Origin: Tessaracoccus sp.
GTDB lineage: Bacteria; Actinomycetota; Actinomycetes; Propionibacteriales; Propionibacteriaceae
NCBI RefSeq assembly: GCF_016714275.1
Contig: NZ_JADJNP010000001.1
Location: 310,001-374,000, forward strand
Reading direction: 5' to 3'
DNA length: 64,000 nucleotides
Shown: one piece after another, positions 35,122 to 44,254 of the stretch
Position numbering within the stretch: the first letter of the stretch is position 1
Layout of the letters: each line of letters starts with the position of its first letter
Position numbers and translations under genes: made by a program
The notes under the pieces: generated by a model
Databases searched by the model: none
Told to the model about the DNA's origin: nothing
The model's input: only the letters and a program-made list of their open reading frames with translations

Positions 35122-37047
35122 GTGAGCGATTACACCGCGCTCGCCCAAGAGGTCGCCAAGCTGGTCGGCGGCCCGGACAACGTCACGAGAGCCGGCAACT
35201 GCGCCACGCGGCTGCGCCTCTCCGTGGCCGACCCAAGCAAGGTCGACCTCGACGCGCTCAATGCGACGCCGGGTGTCCTGAAGGCCGTCCACGCCGGCGG
35301 CCAGTTGCAGGTCGTCATCGGCACCCACGTCGCCGACGTGCTCGCCGAGATCGTCAAGCAGCCCGGCTGGTCTCAGATGGGCGGCGGAGCGGCCGCCGAG
35401 GCGCCGAAGGAGAAGCGTCGCCCGATCGACGTCGTGTTCGACTTCCTCGGGGGCACGTTCCAACCGCTCATCCCGGCCATCACCGGTGCGGCCATGGTGC
35501 AGATCATCACCCTGCTGCTCACGCAGTTCGGCGGCCTGAACCCCGAGAGCCCCACGGCACTCATCCTCAACGCGTCGGGCAACGCGATCTTCTACTTCCT
35601 GCCGATCTTCGTGGCGTACTCGGCCTCGAGCAAGCTGGGCACCAACCCGTTCACCGGGGCGATCATCGCCGCAGCACTGCTGCATCCGAGCTTCACCGCG
35701 ATCGGCCAGACCGGGGACGTGCTGCAGGCGTTCGGCATGCCGCTGTTCATGTACACCTACGCGAACTCCATGTTCCCCGCGCTGATGGTGGCCCTCGCGC
35801 TCGCCGCGCTCGACCGGCTGCTCAAGAAGGTCCTGCCGAAGATGCTGCAGCAGGTGTTCAACCCCACGATCGAGGTGCTGCTTCTCGTGCCGCTCACCGC
35901 GCTCGTGTTCGGCCCCGTCGGGGTCGTTGTGGGCAACGGCATCGGCTCGGGCGTCTCGTGGCTGAGCGCCACCGCCCCGTGGCTCTTCTATGTCATCGTG
36001 CCCGCGCTCTGGGTCTTCCTCGTCGCGCTCGGCATCCACTGGGCCCTGATCTCGATCGGCATCGCCGACCTCGCCGCCACGGGCAGCTCCGTGATGTTCG
36101 GCGCCGCCATGGGCTACCAGTACGCGATCATGGGCATCGCCGTCGCCGTGCTGATCCGTGCGGCGCGCGACAGGAAGAAGGAGGCGCGCGACACCGCGGC
36201 GGCCGCAACGCTGTCGGTCGCGATCGGCGGCATCACCGAGCCGACCGTCTACGGCTTCGTGCTGCGCTACCGCAAGGTGCTCTGGATACAGATGGCCACC
36301 GCCGGCGTCACCGGCGCCGTGATGGGCATCTTCGGCCAGAGCATGGTCGGGTTCTCCCCTTCACCGTTCCTCAGCTTGCCGATCATGGACCCGGTAATCG
36401 GCGGCATCCTCGGGATCGTCACGTCGCTTGTCGTCGCCATCGTGCTGGTGTGGGTCTTCGGCTATGAGAACAAGGCCTCCGACGACGCTGCCGCCGTCCC
36501 GGCCGCGGCCCCGACGACCGAGGCCGCCGTGGGCGGGTTCACCGGCGGGACCGACGCAGAGGTCACCCCGGGCGACATCGTCATCGCCGCCCCGCTCGCA
36601 GGCAAGGTCGTTCCGCTGAGCGAGACCGGCGACCCGGTGTTCGGTGGCGGGCTAGTCGGCCCTGGCGTAGCCATCGTGCCGAGCGGGAGCCGCGTCGTGG
36701 CTCCGGCCGCGGGCGTCGTCGTCGCCCTGCCCGACAGCCACCACGCAATCGGGCTGCGGCTCGACAGCGGCGTCGAACTGCTCGTGCACGTCGGCATCGA
36801 CACCGTGCGGCTCAAGGGCACGCACTTCACGCCACTCGTCCACCCGAACCAGCGAGTGACCGCTGGCGAAGTGCTGCTGGAGTTCGATCCGGCGGGCATC
36901 TCCGCGGCGGGGTACCCGCTCATCACGCCCGTCGTCGTCACCAACGCGCTTCAGGGCCAGGAGGTCGTCGAGGTCGGCTCCGGCGAGGTCGGTGAGGGCG
37001 CCGCCCTCCTCGACGTCCGCACGACCGCGCCAGCGGCGTCCGAGTAG
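35122..37047 (+). CDS. bglF: Beta-glucoside PTS EIIBCA component (BglF/BglP)
   Basis: This 641-residue protein has the order EIIB-EIIC-EIIA. EIIB has its phosphorylated Cys at residue 27 (AGNCATRLRL). EIIC is a membrane domain of about ten helices (roughly 105-460) with the GGITEPTVYG signature. A linker follows, then EIIA (about 480-630) with LLVHVGIDTVRLKG and the active His near residue 556. It imports and phosphorylates an aryl- or alkyl-beta-glucoside. An RAT leader precedes it and bglG follows. No phospho-beta-glucosidase gene lies next to it, possibly because the locus was split by the element at 37.9 kb. Confidence 0.94.
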   Translation: MSDYTALAQEVAKLVGGPDNVTRAGNCATRLRLSVADPSKVDLDALNATPGVLKAVHAGGQLQVVIGTHVADVLAEIVKQPGWSQMGGGAAAEAPKEKRRPIDVVFDFLGGTFQPLIPAITGAAMVQIITLLLTQFGGLNPESPTALILNASGNAIFYFLPIFVAYSASSKLGTNPFTGAIIAAALLHPSFTAIGQTGDVLQAFGMPLFMYTYANSMFPALMVALALAALDRLLKKVLPKMLQQVFNPTIEVLLLVPLTALVFGPVGVVVGNGIGSGVSWLSATAPWLFYVIVPALWVFLVALGIHWALISIGIADLAATGSSVMFGAAMGYQYAIMGIAVAVLIRAARDRKKEARDTAAAATLSVAIGGITEPTVYGFVLRYRKVLWIQMATAGVTGAVMGIFGQSMVGFSPSPFLSLPIMDPVIGGILGIVTSLVVAIVLVWVFGYENKASDDAAAVPAAAPTTEAAVGGFTGGTDAEVTPGDIVIAAPLAGKVVPLSETGDPVFGGGLVGPGVAIVPSGSRVVAPAAGVVVALPDSHHAIGLRLDSGVELLVHVGIDTVRLKGTHFTPLVHPNQRVTAGEVLLEFDPAGISAAGYPLITPVVVTNALQGQEVVEVGSGEVGEGAALLDVRTTAPAASE

Positions 37048-37105
37048 GCTCGATCGCACCGACTCGGTGCGCCGGTCGAGCGGCCGGCGCACCGGAGGGG
37101 ACGAG

Positions 37106-38053
37106 ATGCGCACTGTCACGAAGGTCTTCAACAACAACATCGTTCATGCCGTGGACGGCGACGGCGAGGACGTCATCCTCGTGGGCGCGGGCGTCGGCTT
37201 CCGGGCGAGCCGCGGTGACTCCGTGAACGAGGACCGCGTCGAGCGCGAGTTCCACCCGACGGGACTGGTGCCGAGCGGGGCGTTCCGCGTGCTGCTGGAC
37301 CTTCCCTACCCCGCCATCCGCGCCATATCGATCGCGGCCGACCACATCGCTCGGGTGCACGGGACGCGGCTGACCCCCGCGGCCGAGGTGGGCCTTGCCG
37401 ACCACATCGCCCAGGCGATCTCGCGGCTTGAGGAGGGTCTACCGATCTACAACTCGATGCTGTGGGAGACGAAGGCCGCCTATCCGCAGGAGTTCGCGAT
37501 CGCGCTCGAGGTGCTGTCGATCGTTCATCGTGAGCTCGGCCGCAAGCTCCCCCTCGACGAGGCGGGCTTCGTGACCCTTCACCTCGTCAACGCCGGCGTC
37601 GTGCGCGCGCCAGAGCAGGGGATCACCCTCTCGGCAGCGCTCCGCGACGTTATCGGCATTGTCGCCGACGACCTCGGCATCACGGTGGACGGCTCGTCGG
37701 CAGCGGGCGTCCGGTTCATCACTCATCTGAAGTTCGTGATCAAGCGCGTCACTCGCAACCAGGCGTACAACGACGCGTTCGACGCCTTCTTCCGCACACT
37801 GCGCGAACAGCACCCACCGGTGTATCGCTGCGCCTCCCACATCGCAACCTATCTCGACAACTCGTTCGATGCCGCTGTTACCGAGGCCGAACGCACGATC
37901 GCGAGGCCGGCGCCGGCGAGCTATGCGGTGAGGAACGGCAGCACCGAGTTGGGGGCGATGCCAGCGAAGGTGTCAGTGAAGATTCGGCCAATGGTGACGG
38001 CAGGGTTGGCGAACGAGGTGGAGCTGGTGAACCAGTACGCGGCGCCGATGTAA
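37106..38053 (+). CDS. bglG: BglG/LicT-type transcriptional antiterminator, C-terminus replaced
   Basis: An RNA-binding CAT domain (VTKVFNNNIVHAV, VGAGVGFRASRGD) is followed by PRD1 (AISRLEEGLPIYNSMLWETK...) and PRD2 (FITHLKFVIKRV...). ATG 37106 follows GGAGGGG. PRD2 runs normally to DNSFDAAVTEAER and should continue with a YLxLHxxR-type ending. Instead, from about base 37900, the frame reads the reverse complement of the aquaporin gene, giving about 50 unrelated residues. The last PRD2 helix is thus lost, which may impair phosphorylation control. RNA binding itself may persist. Confidence 0.88.
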   Translation: MRTVTKVFNNNIVHAVDGDGEDVILVGAGVGFRASRGDSVNEDRVEREFHPTGLVPSGAFRVLLDLPYPAIRAISIAADHIARVHGTRLTPAAEVGLADHIAQAISRLEEGLPIYNSMLWETKAAYPQEFAIALEVLSIVHRELGRKLPLDEAGFVTLHLVNAGVVRAPEQGITLSAALRDVIGIVADDLGITVDGSSAAGVRFITHLKFVIKRVTRNQAYNDAFDAFFRTLREQHPPVYRCASHIATYLDNSFDAAVTEAERTIARPAPASYAVRNGSTELGAMPAKVSVKIRPMVTAGLANEVELVNQYAAPM

Positions 38054-38538
38054 GAGCCGACCGCCGCCGCGATTACTGGTGCGGGCCGACCGGTGCGGAT
38101 GAGGCCCATGATCAGGAGCACAAGACCCGCGGTGGCGACGACCTCGGCGAGGATCGTCGCAGGGGCGGCGCGATCAGTGGTGGAAATCGCGGTCGGAGTA
38201 GCGAACATCGCGTTCGCCAATACCGCGCCGCCAATCCCGCCTGCGATTTGCGCCGGCAGGTAGATGACGAGCTCTCGCGCCGAGAGCCCGGTGGCTGAGC
38301 GGCGGCCGAGGAGGGCGTCCGCGAGGGAGACGACGGGGTTGAAGTGCGCGCCGGAGACCGGAGCGAGCAACACGATCAGGACGCCGAGGCCGAGCGCGGT
38401 GGCGATCGAGTTCTCCAGCAGCTGCAGGCCAGTGTCGGCGGAGAGTCGTTGCGCGGCGATTCCGGAACCGACCACAACGGTGACCAGCAGCCCCGTGCCG
38501 AGAAACTCTGCGAAGCCGCGCCGCCAGACCCCGGTCAC
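37921..38538 (-). CDS. MIP-family aquaporin (AqpS-like, arsenic operon)
   Basis: This 205-residue channel has the two half-helix motifs as FNPVVSL (NPV, first loop) and FANPAVTI (NPA, second loop). Its start overlaps the arsC stop by four bases. The channel stands where an ArsB or Acr3 pump is usual. In Sinorhizobium meliloti AqpS works this way, letting arsenite made by ArsC leave by facilitated diffusion. Its TAG stop is the first recognisable island feature. Confidence 0.88.
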   Translation of the reverse strand: MTGVWRRGFAEFLGTGLLVTVVVGSGIAAQRLSADTGLQLLENSIATALGLGVLIVLLAPVSGAHFNPVVSLADALLGRRSATGLSARELVIYLPAQIAGGIGGAVLANAMFATPTAISTTDRAAPATILAEVVATAGLVLLIMGLIRTGRPAPVIAAAVGSYIGAAYWFTSSTSFANPAVTIGRIFTDTFAGIAPNSVLPFLTA

Positions 38539-39197
38539 GACCGGGGTGCCGCGAGACCAGGGGCGAGCTCAGTGAGCAGCTGCTCGACGTGCTGCTGGAT
38601 CTCGTCGCGGACCGCGCGGAGCCCGTCCAAGTCAAGGTCGGACGGGTCGTTCAGATCCCAGTCGAGGTAGCGCTTGCCCGGATAGAGCGGGCAGGCGTCC
38701 CCGCAGCCCATCGTCACGACCGCGTCTGCGGCGCGGACAACGTCATCGGTGAGCGGCTTGGGGAACTCGTCGGCAAGGTGAATCCCGGCTTCCTCAAGCA
38801 CAGCCACAACACCCGGCAGCACACCCGCGGCAGGCTGCGAGCCGGCGGAGCGGACGTGGACGCGATCGCCGGCGAGATGCCTCGTGATGGCGGCGGCCAT
38901 CTGCGACCGGCCGGAGTTCTGGACGCAGACGTAGAGGATCTCCGGCACCGGCTTGCCAATCAGCCCGCGCGATTGCGCGAGGGCGACCAGCCGGTCGTGG
39001 GCGAACTTTTCCGCCACCGTCGGCAGATGAGTGTTGACCGCGGCGGTGCGGGCCAGCCCGGTGTAGGACTCGAACACGACCCTTTCGGCGGTCTCTTCGC
39101 TGACCATCCCGCCGAACTGCCGTGCGAGTCGTTCGGCGGCACGGTGCAGCACCGAGTCTGGGGAGAGTAGCCCGTCCTGGCCGCGCGGCGCGTTCAT
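38535..39197 (-). CDS. arsC: Arsenate reductase ArsC (LMW-PTPase type) with N-terminal helical domain
   Basis: This 220-residue protein has an N-terminal helical domain of about 85 residues (HRAAERLARQFGGMVSEETAERVVFESY) of the kind seen in actinobacterial arsenate reductases. The PTP-loop domain follows, with CVQNSGRS (catalytic C-x5-R) and the partner Cys residues in TMGCGDACPLYPG. It reduces arsenate to arsenite with thioredoxin or mycothiol. It is coupled to the aquaporin downstream and starts four bases inside the preceding arsC end. Confidence 0.92.
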   Translation of the reverse strand: MNAPRGQDGLLSPDSVLHRAAERLARQFGGMVSEETAERVVFESYTGLARTAAVNTHLPTVAEKFAHDRLVALAQSRGLIGKPVPEILYVCVQNSGRSQMAAAITRHLAGDRVHVRSAGSQPAAGVLPGVVAVLEEAGIHLADEFPKPLTDDVVRAADAVVTMGCGDACPLYPGKRYLDWDLNDPSDLDLDGLRAVRDEIQQHVEQLLTELAPGLAAPRS

Positions 39198-39610
39198 GCT
39201 GGCCGCCAGGTGGGGAGGAGCTCGGCGATCAGCGTCTCGACGCGGGAGCGGATCTCGTCCCGGATCGACCGGACCGCGTCGATGCTCTGGCCCGCGGGGT
39301 CGTCGAGCTGCCAGTCCTCATAGCGCTTCCCGGGGAAGATCGGGCATGCATCCCCGCAGCCCATCGTGATCACCACGTCCGACTCGCGGACCGTGTCGAC
39401 GGTCAGGAGCTTCGGGTCGTTGCTGGCGATATCGATGCCCTCCTCAGCCATCACGTCGACCGCGACCGGATTGATTTGGTCCTTCGGTTCGGACCCGGCC
39501 GAAAGCACCTCGACTCGATCGCCAGCAAGATGCTGCAAGTAACCTGCGGCCATCTGCGACCTACCGGCATTGTGAACGCAGACGAACAGGACGGTGGGTT
39601 TCTCACTCAT
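39194..39610 (-). CDS. arsC: Arsenate reductase ArsC (LMW-PTPase type)
   Basis: This 138-residue single-domain protein has VCVHNAGRS as the PTP loop and TMGCGDACPIFPGKRYEDW with the resolving Cys pair. ATG 39610 is preferred to a longer start because it begins the beta strand KPTVLFVCV normally. It is the first gene of the arsC-arsC-aquaporin operon and is preceded by an ArsR dyad at 39639. Confidence 0.92.
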   Translation of the reverse strand: MSEKPTVLFVCVHNAGRSQMAAGYLQHLAGDRVEVLSAGSEPKDQINPVAVDVMAEEGIDIASNDPKLLTVDTVRESDVVITMGCGDACPIFPGKRYEDWQLDDPAGQSIDAVRSIRDEIRSRVETLIAELLPTWRPA

Positions 39611-39638
39611 CACGGCCTCTCTTTCTTTCACCAGAAAG

Positions 39639-39656
39639 CATAGACCATTATCTATG
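39639..39656. promoter_or_regulatory. ArsR operator before arsC
   Basis: CATAGACCATTATCTATG is a dyad. It differs by two bases from the site at 40550 upstream of the ArsR-ArsC fusion. Confidence 0.75.
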
Positions 39657-39658
39657 TA

Positions 39659-40552
39659 TCAGGAAAGTGGGTCGCCGGTCAGTTCGGAGAGCAGCGCGCG
39701 GACTCGCAGGTCAATGTCGTCGCGGATCTTTCGAATGACGCTCAGCGGCTTGCCGACTGGGTCGGCAAGGTCCCAGTCCAGGTATCGGCGGCCGGGATAG
39801 ACCGGGCAGGCGTCGCCGCAGCCCATCGTGACCACGACATCCGCAGCCTTCACGGCCTCGTCGGTCAGGGGCTTGGGGAACTCTCCGCCGATGCTGACGC
39901 CAATCTCGTCGAGCGCGGTCACGATCGCTGAGCGGACCTCGGCCGCGGGCGCGGATCCGGCGGAGCGGACGATGACTGTGTCGCCGGCGAGTTGGCGCAG
40001 GATGCCGGCGGCAAGCTGCGAGCGGCCTGCATTCTGGACGCACACGAACAGCACCGACGGCGGCCACCCCGACTGAACCTCGGTGCGGCGAACGTCGTCG
40101 AGGCGGGATGCGGTGAATGCCGCAGCGCGTGAGGCCAGTAGCGGCGCGTCACCGCGGGCTGTTAGCAGGTCGCGGGAGTCGGTCAGGTAGCGTGCGATTG
40201 TCTCGCGATTGAAGGAGCCTTTGTAGCGCGCGGCGAGGTCGTCTATGACCCGCTCCCAATCCGGCTCCTCGCCGCCGATGGCGGGGGCGCCGAGGAGGGC
40301 GGTGACGTGGTCAGCTTTGTCGGGGTTGATCGAGTACCAGACCCGGCGCCCCTCGGGTTCGCGGACCACGAGACCTTCAGCGCGCAGCGCCGCCATGTGA
40401 TGGCTGACCGTAGGTTGCCGCAACCCGAGCTGCTCGGCGAGGCGGCTCACCATGGCCCGCTCACCCTCGGCGTCGCGGATCAGCTGGACGATCCGGGCAC
40501 GGGTGGGATCAGCAAGCACCGCCAACGTAGGTATCTCCACCATCGAATCCAT
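39659..40552 (-). CDS. ArsR-ArsC fusion: ArsR-family repressor with arsenate reductase domain
   Basis: This 297-residue protein starts with an ArsR winged helix (ADPTRARIVQLIRDAEG...LGLRQPTVSHHMAALRAEGLV). A linker helical domain similar to the 38535 extension (DLAARYKGSFNRETIARYL) follows. The C-terminal LMW-PTPase ArsC has VCVQNAGRS and TMGCGDACPVYPG. ATG 40552 puts the ArsR domain at the N-terminus; the upstream frame crosses the operator and is rejected. It is a one-protein sensor-enzyme, divergent from chrA, with an operator overlapping its start. Confidence 0.9.
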   Translation of the reverse strand: MDSMVEIPTLAVLADPTRARIVQLIRDAEGERAMVSRLAEQLGLRQPTVSHHMAALRAEGLVVREPEGRRVWYSINPDKADHVTALLGAPAIGGEEPDWERVIDDLAARYKGSFNRETIARYLTDSRDLLTARGDAPLLASRAAAFTASRLDDVRRTEVQSGWPPSVLFVCVQNAGRSQLAAGILRQLAGDTVIVRSAGSAPAAEVRSAIVTALDEIGVSIGGEFPKPLTDEAVKAADVVVTMGCGDACPVYPGRRYLDWDLADPVGKPLSVIRKIRDDIDLRVRALLSELTGDPLS

Positions 40553-40567
40553 AGACCATAATCTATC
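40550..40567. promoter_or_regulatory. ArsR operator at the fusion gene start
   Basis: CATAGACCATAATCTATC overlaps the start codon of the ArsR-ArsC gene and lies 50 bases before chrA. Same dyad as 39639, so autoregulation and perhaps joint control of chrA are likely. Confidence 0.7.
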
Positions 40568-40619
40568 TTGAACGAGGTGTGGCCGTCCGCCAGACCATCC
40601 GTGGGGAACAGGAGCAATC

Positions 40620-41831
40620 ATGACACAGGCCTCGACGGCCACCGCTCGCAGCACGGTGTGGGAAGTGTTCCGGGTGTTCCTGAAGCTCGGGACCACCTCG
40701 TTCGGAGGGCCCGTCGCGCACCTCGGCTATTTCCGCACCGAGTTCGTCGAACGCCGCAAGTGGATGGGCGACCGCGAGTATGCAGATCTGGTCGCACTGT
40801 CACAGTTCCTGCCCGGCCCCGCGTCTAGCCAGGTTGGCTTCGGCGTGGGTCTGCTCCGCGCAGGCGGTTGGGGTGCGGTTGCGGCGTTCGTAGGATTCAC
40901 CTTGCCGTCCGCGGTGTTGATGGTCGCATTCGCCTATGGGGCAGCGTGGATTTCCGGTCCGATCGGTGACGGACTGCTCACGGGATTGAAGATCGTCGCG
41001 GTCGCGATCGTCGCCCAAGCCGTCTGGGGAATGACTCGAACTCTTACCCCCGATCGCCCTCGCGCCGGGATCGCTGTGGTCGCGCTCGCTACCGCGATGC
41101 TGCTGGTGGGGTCGGTGGGTCAGATCGTTGCGATCCTGATCGGCGCGATTGGCGGACTGATCTTCTGCCGCATGGCTGTCGAGGAACAGCGGCCAGACAT
41201 GCTCCACTTCCCCGTGCGACGTGCTGTCGGCATCACCAGTCTCGCCGTGTTCTTTCTCCTGTTGGTCGGCGGCCCAGCCCTCGCTTCAGCGACAGGCATC
41301 GGCGGGGTGGCTTTGTTCGACGCGGTCTATCGGGCCGGCGCGCTCGTGTTCGGCGGCGGACACGTCGTGCTTCCGCTGCTGCAGGCCGGCGTGGTCGACC
41401 CAGGCTGGGTGACGAACGCTCAGTTCCTCGCCGGATACGGGGCAGCCCAAGCCGTCCCCGGCCCGTTGTTCACCTTCTCCGGATACCTTGGCGCGATCTC
41501 TGACACCGGTCCCGGTGGGATCTGGGGCGCGCTGATTGCACTGATCGCCGTGTTCCTGCCCGGCTTCTTGCTCCTGCTCGGAGTCTTGCCGTTCTGGAAC
41601 ACCTTCCGCCGCCGCGCATGGGCGCAAGCGGTCATGCGCGGCGCAAACGCCGCCGTCGTCGGAATCCTCGCCGCCGCCCTCTACTCACCCGTATTCACCA
41701 CAGCAATCACCGGACCCGGCCCATTCACCCTCGCCGTGATCTGCTTCGTGCTCCTCATCTCTTGGAAACTACCCCCGTGGGTCGTGGTGCTCGTCGGCGC
41801 CGCTGGCGGCATTCTCATGGGCCTGCTGTAG
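40620..41831 (+). CDS. chrA: Chromate transporter ChrA (two CHR domains)
   Basis: This 403-residue membrane protein has two CHR domains. The first has LGTTSFGGPVAHLGYF and LSQFLPGPASSQVG. The second has the equivalent FGGGHVVLPLL and AAQAVPGPLFTFSGYLG. Length and duplication match bidomain ChrA exporters. Expected function is efflux of chromate, giving Cr(VI) resistance. It is divergent from the ArsR-ArsC gene; a GGAGCAATC segment precedes the ATG. Confidence 0.93.
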   Translation: MTQASTATARSTVWEVFRVFLKLGTTSFGGPVAHLGYFRTEFVERRKWMGDREYADLVALSQFLPGPASSQVGFGVGLLRAGGWGAVAAFVGFTLPSAVLMVAFAYGAAWISGPIGDGLLTGLKIVAVAIVAQAVWGMTRTLTPDRPRAGIAVVALATAMLLVGSVGQIVAILIGAIGGLIFCRMAVEEQRPDMLHFPVRRAVGITSLAVFFLLLVGGPALASATGIGGVALFDAVYRAGALVFGGGHVVLPLLQAGVVDPGWVTNAQFLAGYGAAQAVPGPLFTFSGYLGAISDTGPGGIWGALIALIAVFLPGFLLLLGVLPFWNTFRRRAWAQAVMRGANAAVVGILAAALYSPVFTTAITGPGPFTLAVICFVLLISWKLPPWVVVLVGAAGGILMGLL

Positions 41832-41891
41832 CAATGGTTTGACAGCGCTGTGGTATACCGACAAGTACCGCAAGTACCTTACTATCTTCTT

Positions 41892-42278
41892 ATGCGTGAA
41901 GATAATAAGGTATGCAGCTTTGGGGTGGAGAGCCAGTACGTCGATTTAGCTGCCGAGGTGTTCTCACTGCTGTCGGATGCGACGCGGATCCGCATCATTC
42001 TGGCGCTGCGCGACAGTGAACTCCCGGTGGGCGAGCTGGCGGAGCGGGTCGGAAAGTCACCGACCACGGTGTCGCAGCATCTCGCGAAGCTGCGGTGGGG
42101 CAAGGTCGTGCAAGCTCGGCAGGAGGGCACCCGCGTGTTCTACAGCCTGATCGATGAGCATGCCCGCCAACTGGTCACGCACGCGGTGTTCCAGGCCGAG
42201 CACGTTGTCGAGAGGTTACCGCCGCACCACCGTGGCCCAGTCGCTTCGCAGGGCACGACAAACGGCGCAGCAGAATGA
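41892..42278 (+). CDS. ArsR/SmtB-family metal-sensing repressor
   Basis: This 128-residue winged-helix protein has the recognition segment ERVGKSPTTVSQHLAKLRWGKVV and a C-terminal helix DEHARQLVTHAVFQAEH. The Asp, His, His and His/Glu positions there fit an alpha-5 type zinc/cadmium/nickel site. The stop overlaps the start of the ATPase by four bases, so it regulates its own operon. A TTGACA lies at 41839 and AAGTACC is repeated at 41863 and 41872 in the promoter region. Confidence 0.88.
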   Translation: MREDNKVCSFGVESQYVDLAAEVFSLLSDATRIRIILALRDSELPVGELAERVGKSPTTVSQHLAKLRWGKVVQARQEGTRVFYSLIDEHARQLVTHAVFQAEHVVERLPPHHRGPVASQGTTNGAAE

Positions 42279-44188
42279 GTGTCACCGATGCTCGTGCTCG
42301 GGACGCGGTGACATCAGCTGGCGCGGCAAGCCTGTGGCGACGGATCGACCGTAGCGATCTGGCGCGCACCCTTTTCGTCGCAGCCTGCACCCTCACCGTT
42401 GCGCTCGGCGTAACCTGGCCGTGGCCGCAAGTGCCCGTCGTCGCGATGATCGGGCTGATCGTCGGATGCTGGCCGATCCTGATGGAAGCGCTGCACGACA
42501 TGCGTGCGCGGCGCATGAGCATGGAACTGTCCATGCTGATCGCCATCGTCGCAGCCGCTGCGATCGGTGAGTGGGTGACGGCGCTGCTGATCACCACGTT
42601 CGTGCTCGCCGCCGAAATCCTCGAAGACCTGACCATGGATCGGGGGCGCGACGCCCTGACCGACCTCATGACGTTCCTCCCCGACACCGTGCAGGTTCGG
42701 CAGGGCGTAGACATTGCGACGGTGCCGCTGTCCAACGTCGTCTCGGGGCAGGTGGTTGTCGTTGGTCCGGGCGGACGCATCCCGGTTGATGGCGTGGTGG
42801 TCATGGGCGAGACGACCGTGGATCAGTCGCGGATCACCGGCGAGTCGCTGCCCGTGGACGTGGGGGTCGGCAGCGAGGTGTTCGCGGGGTCCATCAACCA
42901 GATCGGTGCCGTCGAAATCCGCGCCGAGCGAGTCGGCGCAGCATCGTCATATGGGCGCATCGTGGAAGCAGTGCGACAGGCGCAGGAGTCTGAACCGCCC
43001 GTGCAGCGCCTCGCAGATAAACTCGCCGCCTGGCTGGTGTACCTCGCGCTCGGCGGCGCGGTCATCACCTACCTCGTAACCCGCGATATCACCTCTGCGA
43101 TCGCGGTGGTCGTGGTGGCCGGGGCGTGCGGCATCGTTGCGGGCACGCCGCTGGCGGTGCTCGCCGCGATCGCCCGGATCGCCCGGTCGGGGGCGTTCGT
43201 GAAAGACGGCGCGCATCTCGAAGCGCTCTCGACCGTGGATACTGTCGCGTTCGACAAGACGGGCACCCTCACTATGGGCGCTCCGGCCGTTACCGGGATC
43301 CACACGGCAACGGGCGTGACCGAGGACGAGTTGTTGACCCTCGCGGCTGCGGCCGAAGCCTATTCGGAGCATCCGCTCGGGCAAGCGATCATCACACATG
43401 CCAACCATCTGGCCCTGCCACTGGAATCGGCCGAGGACTTCACCTACCGGCCCGGCCTGGGCGTGACCGCAACAGTCGCAGGCAGAGTCATCGCGGCGGG
43501 GAGCCGACGACTGGTGACTGATGCCCCCGACACACCACCGGAGCAAGGGATCGCCACCGCCGTCTACGTCAGTATCGACGGCACCTACGCGGGCACGATC
43601 CTCTTGGCCGACACGCTCCGCGACTCCGCGAAGGCTGCAGTCGCAGAACTGCACCGCCGCGGGCTGCGCACACTCATCATCACCGGAGATCAGGAAGCAA
43701 CCGCACGGGCCATCGCCGCCGAACTTGGCATTGATGACGTGCATGCCGGCCTGTTGCCAGAGCAGAAGCTTGCCGCGATCGACGCGGAACGCGCAGCCGG
43801 ACACACGCTTGCCATGGTCGGTGACGGTGTGAACGATGCCCCCGCCCTTGCCCACGCCCACGTCGGGATCGCCATGGGATCCGGCACCGACATCGCCCGC
43901 GAGAGCGCCGACGTCGTGCTGATCAGCTCAGACCTGAACGACCTCGCCCACACACTGTTCGTCGCGAAGCGGGCACGGCGGATCGTGATGTTCAACTTCA
44001 TCGGCACGATCGCCGTCGATCTCATCGGCATCGGACTCGCCGCATTCGGGCTGCTCAGCCCGGTCGTGGCAGCCCTCATCCATGTCGGGAGCGAGACGAC
44101 GTTCATCCTCAACTCCGCGCGCCTCATCCCCGGCAGACAGAGCAGGGCGGCGAGCACTGGAGTTGCGAACACCCGATCGCACGAGTGA
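42275..44188 (+). CDS. Heavy-metal P-type ATPase with a degenerate CPC motif
   Basis: This 637-residue P1B-like ATPase has the A-domain motif DQSRITGESLPVDVG, the phosphorylation site FDKTGTLTMG and the hinge MVGDGVNDAPALAHAHVGIAMG. It has no N-terminal HMA domain. The transmembrane metal motif, normally CPC before the x-TP element, reads GAC here (VVVAGACGIVAGTPLA). Six to eight helices are predicted. It is coupled to the SmtB-type sensor, so zinc, cadmium or a related divalent metal is likely. The altered motif makes specificity uncertain. Confidence 0.9.
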   Translation: MSVTDARARDAVTSAGAASLWRRIDRSDLARTLFVAACTLTVALGVTWPWPQVPVVAMIGLIVGCWPILMEALHDMRARRMSMELSMLIAIVAAAAIGEWVTALLITTFVLAAEILEDLTMDRGRDALTDLMTFLPDTVQVRQGVDIATVPLSNVVSGQVVVVGPGGRIPVDGVVVMGETTVDQSRITGESLPVDVGVGSEVFAGSINQIGAVEIRAERVGAASSYGRIVEAVRQAQESEPPVQRLADKLAAWLVYLALGGAVITYLVTRDITSAIAVVVVAGACGIVAGTPLAVLAAIARIARSGAFVKDGAHLEALSTVDTVAFDKTGTLTMGAPAVTGIHTATGVTEDELLTLAAAAEAYSEHPLGQAIITHANHLALPLESAEDFTYRPGLGVTATVAGRVIAAGSRRLVTDAPDTPPEQGIATAVYVSIDGTYAGTILLADTLRDSAKAAVAELHRRGLRTLIITGDQEATARAIAAELGIDDVHAGLLPEQKLAAIDAERAAGHTLAMVGDGVNDAPALAHAHVGIAMGSGTDIARESADVVLISSDLNDLAHTLFVAKRARRIVMFNFIGTIAVDLIGIGLAAFGLLSPVVAALIHVGSETTFILNSARLIPGRQSRAASTGVANTRSHE

Positions 44189-44254
44189 AGACGAAAGCTC
44201 AGCTGACTTGCGACTATGCGGAGCGGGTGTATTCCGACGGTCCGACGATGCGAC

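Noticed and set aside
37900..38053. The last 50 or so residues of BglG as a genuine extra domain
   Set aside because: They are the exact reverse complement of the aquaporin 3' end, so they arise from a junction.
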